From: Gerris lacustris
Taxonomy: Eukaryota > Arthropoda > Insecta > Hemiptera > Gerridae
DNA length: 64,000 nucleotides
Direction of reading: 5' to 3'
Assembly: GCA_951217055.1 (NCBI GenBank)
Contig: OX578277.1
Coordinates: forward strand, 62,094,388-62,158,387
Below the pieces are notes generated by a model. The model saw only the letters and a program-made list of their open reading frames with translations. It made no database searches and was not told the DNA's origin. Positions within the stretch are counted from its first letter, which is position 1; every line of letters starts with the position of its first letter. The position numbers and the translations under genes were made by a program. Shown piece after piece: positions 1 through 10,193 of this stretch.

Positions 1-19
1 TCTACGGTCTCATTGCTAG

Positions 20-71
20 ACCAAAAATCGCATGTGCAGGAAAAACCAAGGGCTAGCTGCACAAGCACAAG
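20..71 (+). CDS. Candidate internal exon of the + strand gene (tentative)
   Basis: A short open stretch ends at a good donor (CAAG then GTACAA at 72). Read in the frame that leaves one base over, it gives ...KNQGLAAQAQ and joins the exon at 677 through a split GAT codon to give AQDPRMAHF. The left border is uncertain: the AG at 18-19 or the AG at 38-39 could be the acceptor, and the pyrimidine tract is weak. The frame is closed by TAG at 17-19, so it cannot extend further left. The call rests on donor quality and phase agreement only. Confidence 0.35.
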
Positions 72-676
72 GTACAATGATGACAGGTTTTACAAACCCT
101 AAATGATGAAATCTCGTCTATAATTTCTTTACCATCTTCAACCCTCACTCTATCTACTGGGTTCTTCTGTGAACATTCATAATACCCAAGATATAGTGCT
201 AGATATACTTTAATAAATTTACACTAACAGTACTGTGCATCTAAACAAGAAAAACTTAAAGACTTAAATTTAAGTCATTAGGCCTTTTGCAAAGAAAATT
301 GAAAACGTAAATTTACGCCTATAGGGCTTTGAATAAAACTATTCTGTTCTTGTGACAGTAGTCTAATTCATCTAGTCAACCCCCCTCCCCCCCCCCCCCC
401 CCCTAATAATTATTTATAATAATTATTAGATAATTATTTATAAATTACCTGGCTAATCACTTTCCATCTTGTTAAAAATCTATCATAAAAATTGTTGACT
501 TACCTTTGCTTCATAGTATTGAAAGTGATTTTCCATGTTTACTAGACTGAAATATAGGTTACATGTTGTTGGGATCTTATTTCAGATGTGTCACTGAAGT
601 TTCCTTTGGCATGTACATGTTACTCAGTTTAATTTAACTTAATTAATTAACTTGATTGATGTTTATTTTGTTACAG
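72..676 (+). other. Intron; homopolymer C tract, otherwise nothing recognised
   Basis: This stretch leads into the acceptor TTGTTACAG at 668-676. It holds a C-run at 380-403 (one T) followed by a palindromic AT-rich stretch. I see no coding signal. Confidence 0.5.
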
Positions 677-774
677 ATCCTAGGATGGCTCATTTCAGAA
701 ATAGAACATCCAGCCAATCAAGTGCACATAGTCTCAGTAGTCTTAATGAAGAAACTGATATGATTATATTACAG
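677..774 (+). CDS. Internal exon of unrecognised gene, Ser-rich tail
   Basis: The exon is bounded by TTGTTACAG and by the donor CAG|GTAACA. Only one frame is open: the frame with two leading bases, giving PRMAHFRNRTSSQSSAHSLS and ending NEETDMIILQ at a phase 0 border. The other two frames hit stops. The composition is rich in Ser, Asn and Gln, as in a disordered tail. It joins in frame to the exon at 8443. I do not recognise the protein family. Confidence 0.75.
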
Positions 775-964
775 GTAACACCAGCTCTCTTTTTATCAAT
801 ATAATTTTTAGATAACTATATCATTTAAATAAATATCTTAACATTTCCTAAAAAAAAAAAAAAACTCTAAAAAGCCATAGTAAAACCTTTCCTTCGATTC
901 TTTTTTTTTGTAAATCTCATTTTATATCTCTAATGTGTGAAACATTTTTTTTTAAATATATAAA

Positions 965-1101
965 ATATTTTGCTTCCGAGCTTACCGAAGGTAACGGAAG
1001 TATTGTGTTCACTTTTGAGAACGAAAAACTTTTATGCCTCCGATTTCAAAAATTCCAAGACAGAAATCAGTTTCAGACATCAGGGAACATTTTTGGTCTC
1101 G

Positions 1102-1133
<32 letters not shown>

Positions 1134-1455
1134 GGTCTGTGTGTCCGCGAATTATGAAACGTGCGACGATAACTTGAGTAAATGTCGACCGATTTTGATG
1201 AAATTTGGTAAACATGTTTATTTTACCAATGCCCAGGTCGAGTTCGTTGGACAACGTTATCTGTCCAAGCGTTCACGAGCAACGTTCGCGTAAACGTGAA
1301 CTTTAAATTTAAAATTGGAATTTTAGGTCGGGGAAAAAATCAAACTCCATTTATTCAATGAGACAAACATTTTTTTCAAATACAATTTTTTAGTAAAACC
1401 AACAGCGACACCGCTATGAAGTGTTAAAGATTGCTAAAACTATTAATAGTTTTTA
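965..1455 (+). repeat. Dispersed repeat family, copy A, with (TCTG)n
   Basis: This stretch contains CTTACCGAAGGTAACGGAAG, a (GTCTG)-type microsatellite near 1100-1136, and CGACGATAACTTGAGTAAA near 1163. Further on are AATTGGAATTTTAGG and a stretch around AACCAACAGCGACACCGCTA. Related stretches lie near 44280-44830, 49685-50345 and, in inverse orientation, 63835-63945. The small open frames here are not convincing genes. Element class unknown. Confidence 0.6.
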
Positions 1456-2415
1456 CAAAATAAACAATATTACAATAAAGTGATATAACAATAATCAATA
1501 ATTGTTATAGTATATGATAGGATGCGAGGAAGCTATGTGCCACACTAATTGGCAGTCTATTTTGTTTGGTTTTTTGTTGAAATACCATAATTTTTTATAC
1601 GAGAAGGATCTGATGAAATGTTACTGCTTTTATATAATTCAATTTTTATAATATCTTTGTTGCTACATAATGGCTAATAATGTCTTTTGAAACAAAGTGA
1701 ATTTTTCACACAGATCATCCTTTAAAATGTAATATAAATAAGATTTATTATATTGTATCTTGTACAGTAGCTGGGAGCACCTTTTATTCTTAAATATTCT
1801 GATATTGCTGTTCTACATTTAATCTATTATCCTGGTATTTTGATAAAACATCTGCGTAGAGGTGCCCCAAATTTAGAAGATAAGCCAACATCTAAATATT
1901 AAGATACCTTACCTATAAAAATGCTATATAAAGTGATGAAAAACTATGTAAACTAAATCAGTTTACATAGTTTTTTAGACCTTCACAAAATTAGGTCTCA
2001 TGATATGTTGAAAAAAGTGACAAATTTTTCTTTCTATCAAATATTTTAATGCAAAACTGATTTTTATCATTTAAATTGGTTTCCATCTATTTACTTGATG
2101 CAACTAACTTAGTATTTATAGGGTCAATAATCTCAGCCTGACCCATAATCTCTTTATTTTGTCCATCCATCTGTCACACCCTCCGCAAAAATCAATGTAA
2201 GTACATGAACCATTGCATGTATTTTGAATTTGGTAAGGGAGACATCATGCTATTTATAACTCCAAACTTGGCGATCAATGAGGTCAGCATACTCATAACT
2301 AGCCTGGCTCCAAAGTCAAATACCACCTAATCTGCTGGAGATGGATCAAATACCTGAAAGGAAAGACATTTTTTACATTGCTGTTTCTTACAATATATGC
2401 TGTGGATATGTAAAC
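1456..2415. other. Intron DNA with one perfect hairpin, nothing else recognised
   Basis: The only notable structure is a perfect 16-bp inverted repeat (AAAAACTATGTAAACT at 1939-1954 against its complement at 1960-1975) with a 5-base spacer. There are no open frames of note. The stretch ends at the TAAAC target duplication of the copia element. Confidence 0.5.
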
Positions 2416-2582
2416 TGTTGTGTGGAAGCTAGGTAATAACTATGTTCACAGATATATAAAGATATTTAATGTTCACTTATTTTTTTTATATAAGAATTAA
2501 TAATAATTTTTTAATCTATCAATTTTAAAAACAATTCAATCAAAAATCATTTTACATTGATTGACATTTGTCAATCACTACA
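2416..2582 (-). repeat. copia 3' LTR
   Basis: A 167-bp LTR that matches 6807-6973 base for base as far as I can compare. It is the downstream LTR in element orientation. The adjacent internal bases 2583-2592 read on the minus strand as a G-rich run (ATGGGGGCGTT), the likely polypurine tract. Confidence 0.93.
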
Positions 2583-2612
2583 AACGCCCCCATTTGATAG
2601 GATTTGTTTTTC

Positions 2613-5600
2613 TTAATCTCCATTTGGTGGGAGTTTCTTCTCCAAACCCAAGCCCTTTGAGAATTTTTCAAGTTTCAGTCTTTCAACTGGCTTGGTTAAA
2701 ATATCTGCGGTCATCTCTCCAGTGCCGATGTACTCTAGCTCAATCAATTTTGATCGAACCAGATCTCTCACATGGTGGTATTTAATTTCAATGTGTTTAC
2801 TTCTTTTATGGTAAACTGGATTTTTTGCTAAAGATAGAGCACTTTGGCTGTCGCAAAATATTTTGATTGGATTTTTCACAAGATGACTAAATCCAATTTC
2901 ATCTAACAGAAATTTTAGATTCAGAACCTCCCGAGCAGCCTCGCTTAAAGCGACGTACTCCGCTTCCATACTGGAGAGAGAAACTAGTTTCTGTTTCTTG
3001 GATTCCCAAGATATAGCCCCCCCTGCCAGTATGAAAGTGTAGCCTGTTCGGGATTTTCTGTCCTCTAAATCTCCTGCCCAATCTGCGTCTGAGTATCCTA
3101 CTAACTTTTTCCCAGTTTTTCGGAATACAAGTTCAAAATTTGTTGTTGCCCTGAGATATCTGAGAAGTCTCTTGGCTGCATCCCAGTGTTGTTTCCTAGG
3201 GTCTTTATTAAACTGGCTGAGTTTATTTACAGCGTATGCTAGATCTGGTCTAGTTGCTGTTGACAAATATAGCAACGAACCAATCAAGCTTTGGTAATTG
3301 TTTTGATCTACTGGTTGAGCGAGATCTTCGTCTTTTGGTATTTTTTCTAATGAACTATTTGTATCCAAAGGTAGAGATATTGGACGGCAATCCTCCATTC
3401 CATACTTTTTCAATATTTCTTTAGCGTATTTTTCTTGATTAATTTTTAGTATATCGCCTTCTTTAGAGATTGATATTCCCAAGAAACTATTAAGATTTCC
3501 TAAGTCTTTTATTTCGAAAAGTTTTGAAATTTTTTCTTTAGTTTTCTTTAATAATGTTTTGTTATTTGATGCTAGAATTATGTCGTCAACATATATTGCC
3601 ATTAAGACATAATTTTCTCCATCTGTAAGTTTATATATACAGGGATCTTGTTTGCTTTGTACAAAATTTATTGTTTTTAATTGCTCATCTAGTTTGATGT
3701 TCCATTCTCTTCCTGCTTGTTTTAATCCGTACAAAGATTTTTTCAGAAGACATACTTTATTATCTTGTTTGTAGTATTCAGGTTGTTCCATGTAGAGTTC
3801 TTCACTAAGGTTTCCATTGAGGTAGGCTGTCTTCACATCGATTTGGTCAATGTGTAGATCATTTTCTACCGCCAAGGCTAGTATAAGTCTAAAGGAGTTA
3901 AACCTTACTACTGGGGAGTATGTTTCAGTAAAATCGATACCATATCTTTGGACGTATCCTTTTGCTACTAGTCGGGCTTTAAATTTTTCAAATTTTCCAT
4001 CTGCAGTATACTTTTTTGTTAAGATCCATTTACAACCAATAGCTTTTTTCCCTGGTGGTAAATCAACCAGTTTCCAGGTTTTCTTTTTAATTAATGAATT
4101 ATATTCATTGTCCATCGCGGTTTTCCAATCTTTACTTTCATTTCCTGATAGTGCATCTTTCACTTTTATAGTTTCAGGTTTTTTCTTTATAATTTTTATA
4201 TTTTTTATTTTCTTGGGTCTTCCCCTTTTTCCTGTTTTTTGTTTTCTTGGTCGTCCTGGACCAGCTTTAAGACTAAATTCTTCTTCTTTATTATCATCGG
4301 AATCTGAATTTTCATTTTCTGAGTTAAGTTCAATAAAGTTTATATCAGATTCTTCTTCTTCGTTTTCTTCTTCTTTAATGGGGTTTTCTATAATCGGTTC
4401 TTCTATAATAGGTTTTTCTATAATAGGTTTTTCTATAATAGGTTTTTCTATAATAGGTTCTTCTATAATTGTTATTTTTTCTTGTTCAGTTTTATTATTA
4501 TTTAATGTTTTATTTTTAAATAATTCACTGAAATCAAATATAGTTTTTTCCTCATTTTTAGGTTCATTGGTATATCTATCTTTGTACATAACATTTTCGA
4601 TAACTTTTACATCTCTACTTTTTATAATTTTGTCAGTTTTAGGATTCCACAGTCTGTAGGCTTTTGCTTCCTCAGAATATCCAAGTAGAATGTATTGTTG
4701 ACTCTTAGGTTCAAATTTTTTCTTATTAGGTCTTTTATTTAATGCATATACAATGCTCCCTATCACTCTAAGATGAGAAGCAGTAGGTTTCTTGCCAGAC
4801 CATTCCTCTTCTGGAGTTTTTCCTGTTGATCTTGTCAAGCACCTATTTCTGAGATATGTGGCCGTATTTATCATTTCCGCCCACATATGCTCAGGTAGCC
4901 CTGATTGGATTAATAGACATCTAGCCATTTCTACTAGTGTTCTATTTTCTCTCTCAGCAACTCCATTTTGTTGAGGTGTGTATTCTGCAGTTAATTCATG
5001 TTTTATACCATGGTTTTTCAAATATGAATTAAATGTCCGACTGCAGTATTCAGATGCATTGTCAGATCTTATTGTTTTAATTGATTTAGCGGTTTGTTTC
5101 TCTACAAAATTTTTAAATGTTTTGAATGTTTCAAAGATGTCACTTTTGTTGTTAAGAAAATATGTGAAAGTTTTCCTTGATTTGTCGTCAATGAAAGTTG
5201 TGAAGTATCTTGCACCTCTTCCAGATTCTACAGGCATTGGACCACAAATATCTGTATGTATCAGTTCCAAAATATTTTCTTTTTTATTTGATTCTTTATT
5301 TTTTTGAAATGGAATTTTATGCATTTTTCCTTCAATGCATATTTCACAATTTTTATCAAATTCTTTTAATTTTAAATTTGGTAATCCATGAATTAATTTT
5401 TTCTTTATCATTTCATCTATTTGATTTTTATTTAGGTGTCCGAATCTTGAGTGCCAAATGTTATTTAGTTCATTTGTTTTATTTTTTGATTCATTGTTCA
5501 TTTTCTTTTCGTTAATTTGTAATCCTTGATTCGATGGTTTTATTTTGTTTGTTTGAATATTTCTAGAATTGTTATTATTATTTATTCTTTCGACAAAATA

Positions 5601-6716
5601 TAAATTTTTATTTTCTTTTGCCTTGATTATGATTTTATTATTTTTTATAATGTAGGCATTATTTTTGTAAAATTTACTTATTACATTTGGGTTTTTAGTA
5701 CTTTTACTTATAGATATTAGGTTTGTTTTAAGATTTGGTATGTATAATGTGTCTTTTAATTCAATTTCTTCAATTTGGTTTTCAATTGTTGTTTGGATTT
5801 TCACAGTTCCTTTTCCTTTAATTTCAACAAGGCTACCATCTGCCATACGTACTTTTTCATCCATGTGTAAATCATTATAATTAATAAATAGATCTTTATT
5901 GTTGCACATATGTGATGTTGCACCACTGTCGAGTATGAAATCGGAAATATTTTTATTTGTTTCTAGACTTGTTAAGACAGAATCATTTTGTATACATAAG
6001 GATGTGTTGTTTTTCTTTTTCTTGAAATAGCAATTTTCTGTTGAATGGTTGGATTTTTTACAAATTGTACATGATTGTAATTTTTTGTTTTTATTTTGGT
6101 TACCTTTAAATTTTGAAGTTAGAGAAAAATTTTCATTTCTTGATGTTGAAGATTTTCTTTTTTCTGATTCTTCTAAAATTTTAATTTTTAGTGTTTCTAG
6201 AGTTGGTAGTTCATCCCTACATTCAATAGAACATTTAAATATTTCATAATCTTCAGGTAAGGTCGATAATAGTAAGATTGTGGCAAAATCGTTGGTTGGA
6301 GCGCATTTTAAGTCATTTAATTGGTCTAGTATCTCAAAAAATGATTTAATATGTTCTTGCATATCTTCATTTTGTTTTTTGTGTAAGTTAAGTAATTGTC
6401 GTGTTAGCTGAACTTTCTTACTTGGACCAGTTGGTTTGTAAGTTTTTTCTAAGATATCCCATGCTTCTTTGGATGTTTGGCAGTTTTTTACATGATGTAG
6501 GCATGATGGTGATATAGAAAGTATAATGGTGGCTAATGCTTTTTCGTCTTTGTTGACCCATTCTGTATTACTATTGTCACCTGTGCCATCGTTCTTTTTT
6601 ATTTGTCCGTTAGTGTAATTCCAAAGTTCGCTGTGGATTAGGATCATTTTTATTTGAATTTTCCAAGTTTCATAATTGGATTTGTTTAATTTGTCTATTT
6701 GATAAATATTTGACAT
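2613..6716 (-). CDS. copia gag-pol polyprotein, intact
   Basis: A 1367-codon single frame. In order it shows: a copia-type gag (LNKSNYETWKIQ near residue 11); a CX2CX4HX4C zinc knuckle (CTICKKSNHSTENC, about 216-229); an aspartic protease (DSGATSH, about 263); an integrase zinc finger (HSRFGHLN...CEIC, about 422-460) and catalytic core (HTDICGP, RSDNASEY, GVAEREN); a reverse transcriptase with YVDD near 1048; and RNase H (SDADWAG, SMEAEY, CDSQSA). Between integrase and RT lies an acidic linker with about seven PIIEK/E-type pentapeptides and two AT-hook-like motifs (GPGRPRK and KRGRPKK). All catalytic residues I can identify are present. The ATG at 6716 lies about 90 nt inside the 5' LTR. Gag and pol share one frame, as in Drosophila copia, so gag expression would need splicing or processing. 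Confidence 0.95.
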   Translation of the reverse strand: MSNIYQIDKLNKSNYETWKIQIKMILIHSELWNYTNGQIKKNDGTGDNSNTEWVNKDEKALATIILSISPSCLHHVKNCQTSKEAWDILEKTYKPTGPSKKVQLTRQLLNLHKKQNEDMQEHIKSFFEILDQLNDLKCAPTNDFATILLLSTLPEDYEIFKCSIECRDELPTLETLKIKILEESEKRKSSTSRNENFSLTSKFKGNQNKNKKLQSCTICKKSNHSTENCYFKKKKNNTSLCIQNDSVLTSLETNKNISDFILDSGATSHMCNNKDLFINYNDLHMDEKVRMADGSLVEIKGKGTVKIQTTIENQIEEIELKDTLYIPNLKTNLISISKSTKNPNVISKFYKNNAYIIKNNKIIIKAKENKNLYFVERINNNNNSRNIQTNKIKPSNQGLQINEKKMNNESKNKTNELNNIWHSRFGHLNKNQIDEMIKKKLIHGLPNLKLKEFDKNCEICIEGKMHKIPFQKNKESNKKENILELIHTDICGPMPVESGRGARYFTTFIDDKSRKTFTYFLNNKSDIFETFKTFKNFVEKQTAKSIKTIRSDNASEYCSRTFNSYLKNHGIKHELTAEYTPQQNGVAERENRTLVEMARCLLIQSGLPEHMWAEMINTATYLRNRCLTRSTGKTPEEEWSGKKPTASHLRVIGSIVYALNKRPNKKKFEPKSQQYILLGYSEEAKAYRLWNPKTDKIIKSRDVKVIENVMYKDRYTNEPKNEEKTIFDFSELFKNKTLNNNKTEQEKITIIEEPIIEKPIIEKPIIEKPIIEEPIIENPIKEEENEEEESDINFIELNSENENSDSDDNKEEEFSLKAGPGRPRKQKTGKRGRPKKIKNIKIIKKKPETIKVKDALSGNESKDWKTAMDNEYNSLIKKKTWKLVDLPPGKKAIGCKWILTKKYTADGKFEKFKARLVAKGYVQRYGIDFTETYSPVVRFNSFRLILALAVENDLHIDQIDVKTAYLNGNLSEELYMEQPEYYKQDNKVCLLKKSLYGLKQAGREWNIKLDEQLKTINFVQSKQDPCIYKLTDGENYVLMAIYVDDIILASNNKTLLKKTKEKISKLFEIKDLGNLNSFLGISISKEGDILKINQEKYAKEILKKYGMEDCRPISLPLDTNSSLEKIPKDEDLAQPVDQNNYQSLIGSLLYLSTATRPDLAYAVNKLSQFNKDPRKQHWDAAKRLLRYLRATTNFELVFRKTGKKLVGYSDADWAGDLEDRKSRTGYTFILAGGAISWESKKQKLVSLSSMEAEYVALSEAAREVLNLKFLLDEIGFSHLVKNPIKIFCDSQSALSLAKNPVYHKRSKHIEIKYHHVRDLVRSKLIELEYIGTGEMTADILTKPVERLKLEKFSKGLGLEKKLPPNGD

Positions 6717-6789
6717 TTTGATAGATTAATTTATATCTTAAATTTTGTTAATAGTTATATTATAAATTGTATTACCTTTTTATTATTGA

Positions 6790-6806
6790 TGGTTGCCCAT
6801 AACCTC
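6790..6806 (-). promoter_or_regulatory. Primer binding site of the copia element
   Basis: On the minus strand, directly inside the 5' LTR, the sequence reads GAGGTTATGGGCAACC. GGTTATGGG is complementary to CCCATAACC of the initiator tRNA-Met anticodon region. This is the internal (half-tRNA) priming known for copia. Position and match agree. Confidence 0.75.
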
Positions 6807-6973
6807 TGTTGTGTGGAAGCTAGGTAATAACTATGTTCACAGATATATAAAGATATTTAATGTTCACTTATTTTTTTTATATAAGAATTAATAATAATTT
6901 TTTAATCTATCAATTTTAAAAACAATTCAATCAAAAATCATTTTACATTGATTGACATTTGTCAATCACTACA
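6807..6973 (-). repeat. copia 5' LTR
   Basis: A 167-bp LTR, the copy of 2416-2582. In element orientation it is upstream, followed by the primer site and the gag start. At 167 bp it is short for an LTR that must carry promoter and polyadenylation functions. Confidence 0.93.
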
Positions 6974-7085
6974 TAAACTGGCCAATCACCTCCTTTCCTA
7001 TCTTAACCTATTATTGTGTTGATCAGGGTTTGTTCAATGAACCCTGCTTCACAGAAAGATGGCAGGGATTTTGATGCTTCTAGAA

Positions 7086-7400
7086 CAGGGGTCTTCAAAT
7101 CACGGCCTGTTGGCCAGATCCGGCCTGTGAATTTTTAGCCAGCCTGCTGCACCATGAAAGAAGTTAAGAAATGCACCTAAACAATGCAAAGTTATACGTT
7201 CTCCATAAGCAAATGCCATTTCAAACCTCCAAAAAGATCTGCACAAGTCTTATTGGAGTTTTTATGGCCGAAATGGATAGTGCTTATCCAGATATTGCCT
7301 ACCATTGTAAAGTCTGATGGCTGAGTGTTGCTTCATCCGGCCCGCTTTAGACTATCCTATTGAGATTCAACCCTTCAACCAAAATGATTGGAGACCCCTG
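7086..7400. mobile_element. hAT-type MITE
   Basis: A 315-bp element with ends CAGGGGTCTTC and GGAGACCCCTG. It is flanked by near-identical 8-bp duplications, TTCTAGAA (7078-7085) and ATCTAGAA (7401-7408), with the central CTAG-type target typical of hAT. It has no transposase frame. Confidence 0.8.
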
Positions 7401-7768
7401 ATCTAGAACATGGTTATTGATGTTGAGGCCTCACAAGAGCTTTAATATTCAGATATGAATATCCTAGGTAGAAGGAAGATATTTGCTTAACATATAAGTA
7501 GAGGAATTGGACTGTAAATACAGAAAAGAAAGACATAAGTAGCATGTAAGGTGTAATGGTGTAGTATGAAATAAATAATAAATTGTAACATGTTACTATT
7601 TATTTTACATAAATATATGCAGAACTATGCTATTACTATCATTGCACAAAGTTCATAGATTTATAATGAGGATGTAACACAATAAATTGTTCATGTGATG
7701 TATTAAATAACTCTTCTTAAAATTAAGTAAAGTATATTTATCATGGTTGTGCTCAGCGCTGGTTCTCT

Positions 7769-7930
7769 GGTACTTCTTTAGATTGTTATTCCCCTATTTT
7801 TTTTTTAGAATATAAATGACTTTGACTAAATAACTATTAAGACGAAGGGATGTTTAGTCCAATGTACTTTGGGATAAAGAAATATCACACTTCTGTTTTT
7901 ATAAAGGGAGTAACAATCTAAAGAAGTGCC
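7769..7930. mobile_element. 162-bp MITE, copy 1 (TIR GGTACTTCTTTAG)
   Basis: The ends GGTACTTCTTTAGATTGTTA and TAACAATCTAAAGAAGTGCC are inverted repeats of about 24 bp. A second copy, in opposite orientation and nearly full length, lies at 32637-32796, and a fragment lies near 32580-32625. Target duplication and superfamily are not clear. Confidence 0.75.
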
Positions 7931-8442
7931 GAATCTCTTGCGAGTCTTGGCGTGGTGGTAGAAGCAGCCAGGTGAATAGATCCTGTCATTGTCAGGCTTG
8001 CAGGCCCTGCCTCTGACAGATGACATCTACGGTGTGAAAAGTAATGAAGGGCCTTAGCTGAAGTTATTTTACATTGTCAACATGAAATAATAATAAGTAA
8101 CTGTAAATAATGATAAAAAGTGGGTCTAAACAGATGTTATTTGACTTTAATGGGAAAGTCAGTCTATTTTTGGGAGTATATTTTTAAATTAAAGTTTTCT
8201 GGCTGTTTTTGTCTTCTCCAAGATTGCCTCTTCGAAAACTCCCAGTCTGCATGTTTATAAGAAAACTACAGACTACTCACCCTCCATCTGTACACACAAA
8301 ATATCTGAATGATTTTTAATTTAAAAAAAAAAAAAATCCTTGGAAGCCAACTAAAAAAATTAAAAAAGTTATAGTATTAAACAACTAAAAATAATGCCCT
8401 TAGCTTTTATTTTATTTATTTATTATTGTTTACCTGTTTCAG
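7931..8442. other. Intron DNA, nothing recognised
   Basis: This stretch runs from the MITE to the acceptor TACCTGTTTCAG at 8431-8442. I see no repeat structure or coding signal beyond short A-runs. Confidence 0.5.
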
Positions 8443-8568
8443 AGTTCTCCAATGCAGCAAAATCAGTGGACAGCTGTTAGCTATGATTCTCAAAGCACAG
8501 GTAGTTCAGCTGGGGGAGCCGGTGATACACCTGTACTAACTAGAAGAAGAAATGAATCCACTACCTCT
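8443..8568 (+). CDS. Internal exon of unrecognised gene, symmetrical (phase 0/0)
   Basis: The acceptor is CCTGTTTCAG and the donor is CCTCT|GTAAGA. Its 126 bp make 42 codons starting SSPMQQNQWTAVSYDSQSTG and ending TRRRNESTTS. It carries an RRRNES basic/Ser stretch that resembles a phosphorylation site. Both borders are phase 0, so it could be skipped without losing frame. Confidence 0.8.
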
Positions 8569-8953
8569 GTAAGATCTCTTTTAGTTCTAAATGATAATAA
8601 TAGTTCTGCTAATAGTTTTGTATGATAGAATGCAGTTTTATATGTGAAGACATTGTTTCGGTTACTACACCTCTTCTATTATGAGACATATTTCTTATAT
8701 TGAAGGTCTTGTATTAAAAGAGTGATCCTAGTTTGAGAAAGGTATAAGAATAAACACATGAATACGAACTTCTTAAAAATATCATTGGGTCTTTTCTGTT
8801 AATCCCCCCCCCCCCCCCACTCCTACCGGGTGCTTTTTTGCATATACAGGGTTTCAACTTTCAACTTTCATGGGGTATTCGTATTTCCCACAACTGTCTA
8901 GTGTACAATAAGCTAAAACACCTCTCGTTGGGTTGATCCCCTCATTATTTATG

Positions 8954-8955
<2 letters not shown>

Positions 8956-9020
<65 letters not shown>
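8956..9020. repeat. (TA)n microsatellite
   Basis: About 65 bp of TA, inside the long-TIR element. It is the target of the LTR insertion that follows directly. Confidence 0.95.
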
Positions 9021-9023
<3 letters not shown>

Positions 9024-10193
9024 GAGGATCCTCACATATAGGGATACCCTTATTTGGTAAAATGTTAGATTTGCATATTTGAATTTGGCGGGGATGCAGC
9101 CTGGAAACCTCGAGTTGTCTCGGAACCCAGATCCCCTCGACCGCATACTCTCGGCGCCCCAGCCTAATATCTTTCAAATGAGATTACTCGTATATAAAAG
9201 CTCCTGGGACTTGAAGAAGAGGTAATTAAATCGTCGGAAGTCCGAATCCAACGATTGGAACCAACCGAGAGAAGACACGGACTTTAATAAATAAGTTTAG
9301 CAAATTCTGGCTTCAGCCTAAAGCTACGAGACGTTGTGACGTCACCAGGAGATAAGAGGGAACAGGTGGTTGTCGAGGGAAAAGTCAGTCGGAGGCGAGA
9401 CTCGTTGCAGTAAGGGTAACCCAGATTCGGGACCCGTAGTTTTTCCGACCAGTGGAATCCGTGATACTAGCTTTTCTTCGAAATCCGGATATCCAGTAAA
9501 GTATTAAACAGTTAGTCAAGTCTTATATTAAGTAAATTCAGTGTACGCCAGTTCCGTCTTAAAATTATCTACGTTGGAATATTTAACCGACAAGCATCAG
9601 TGAACCGTCTGCGCCATCTTCCCTTGAGAGGTACCGACTACGAGATCATCAACGAGGATTCTACTCTTCAGTACAGATAAGTTTAATTTGTAGGAAATAT
9701 AATTCCGATACAAATCTGTAACTGGTCATAATATCGTAAAGTTTCTATTATTAAAGATATTTTCAAATCTTAAATTTTATACCTGAGCATAGTCAGTGTT
9801 TGACCCTTTGAGCTCTAAGGATACTGCTAAGTCTGGAATATTAAAAGGTATATTTTAATAAAGCGAATCAATTTTAATAATTGTTTTTATTAATGCGACG
9901 ATACAACCTTATTTACAAAATTTTAATTAATATTTAAATACAAATTTTCTTGCATCTGTGGGTAAGACAGATCCAAGTCCAGGGGCGAACGCAAGTTCAA
10001 ACTTGGCGACCCATCCTGAGATTCTCTTTGCTCTTAAAGCTAGTCATCAGCAAGGTGACGTGGAAGAAAGGTAATTTACCATTTTAATTAAATTTATTCA
10101 ATTTCAAATTTCAGTCTTCCCCCCCCCACGTCAGTCCCTGAGAGCCTTGTAATTTGGCGCTTTGACGTGGGCCATTTTCCCGGACCTTGCAAT
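9021..10193 (+). repeat. 5' LTR of the gypsy-like element
   Basis: A 1173-bp LTR starting TAAGAGGATCCTCAC and ending CCTTGCAAT. It holds a TATA box (TATATAAAAG at 9191-9200) and several AATAAA motifs downstream of it. It does not begin TG and end CA. Its last 50 bases contain one copy of the primer-site-like module. Confidence 0.9.
9191..9200 (+). promoter_or_regulatory. TATA box in the 5' LTR
   Basis: TATATAAAAG about 170 bp into the LTR; the same motif recurs at 12396-12405 in the 3' LTR. It is the likely start region for element transcription. Confidence 0.55.

Larger units (their letters stand above)
2416..6973 (-). mobile_element. Full-length copia-type LTR retrotransposon
   Basis: This is a complete 4558-bp element on the minus strand. 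Two 167-bp LTRs (2416-2582 and 6807-6973) look identical by eye, begin TG and end CA in element orientation, and are flanked by a 5-bp target duplication TAAAC (2411-2415 and 6974-6978). Between them lies one uninterrupted gag-pol frame, a tRNA-iMet-type primer site and a purine-rich tract next to the 3' LTR. Identical LTRs plus an intact frame point to a recent, possibly still active insertion. It sits in an intron of the + strand gene, in antisense orientation. Confidence 0.95.

Noticed and set aside
933..1293. Overlapping frames through the TCTG repeat
   Set aside because: They are created by the VCLS/CLSV-type translation of the microsatellite inside a dispersed repeat; no domain and no splice context.
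1939..1975. Perfect hairpin followed by T-run, like a bacterial terminator
   Set aside because: The context is a eukaryotic intron; factor-independent termination does not apply, and it is listed only as a hairpin.
3850..4659. A 269-codon open frame on the plus strand
   Set aside because: It lies entirely antisense to the copia polyprotein and is a mirror of its Lys/Glu/Ile-rich linker and RT codons; no independent start context or domain.
4978..6249. Several plus-strand frames of 60-109 codons
   Set aside because: All are antisense shadows of the copia gag-integrase region.
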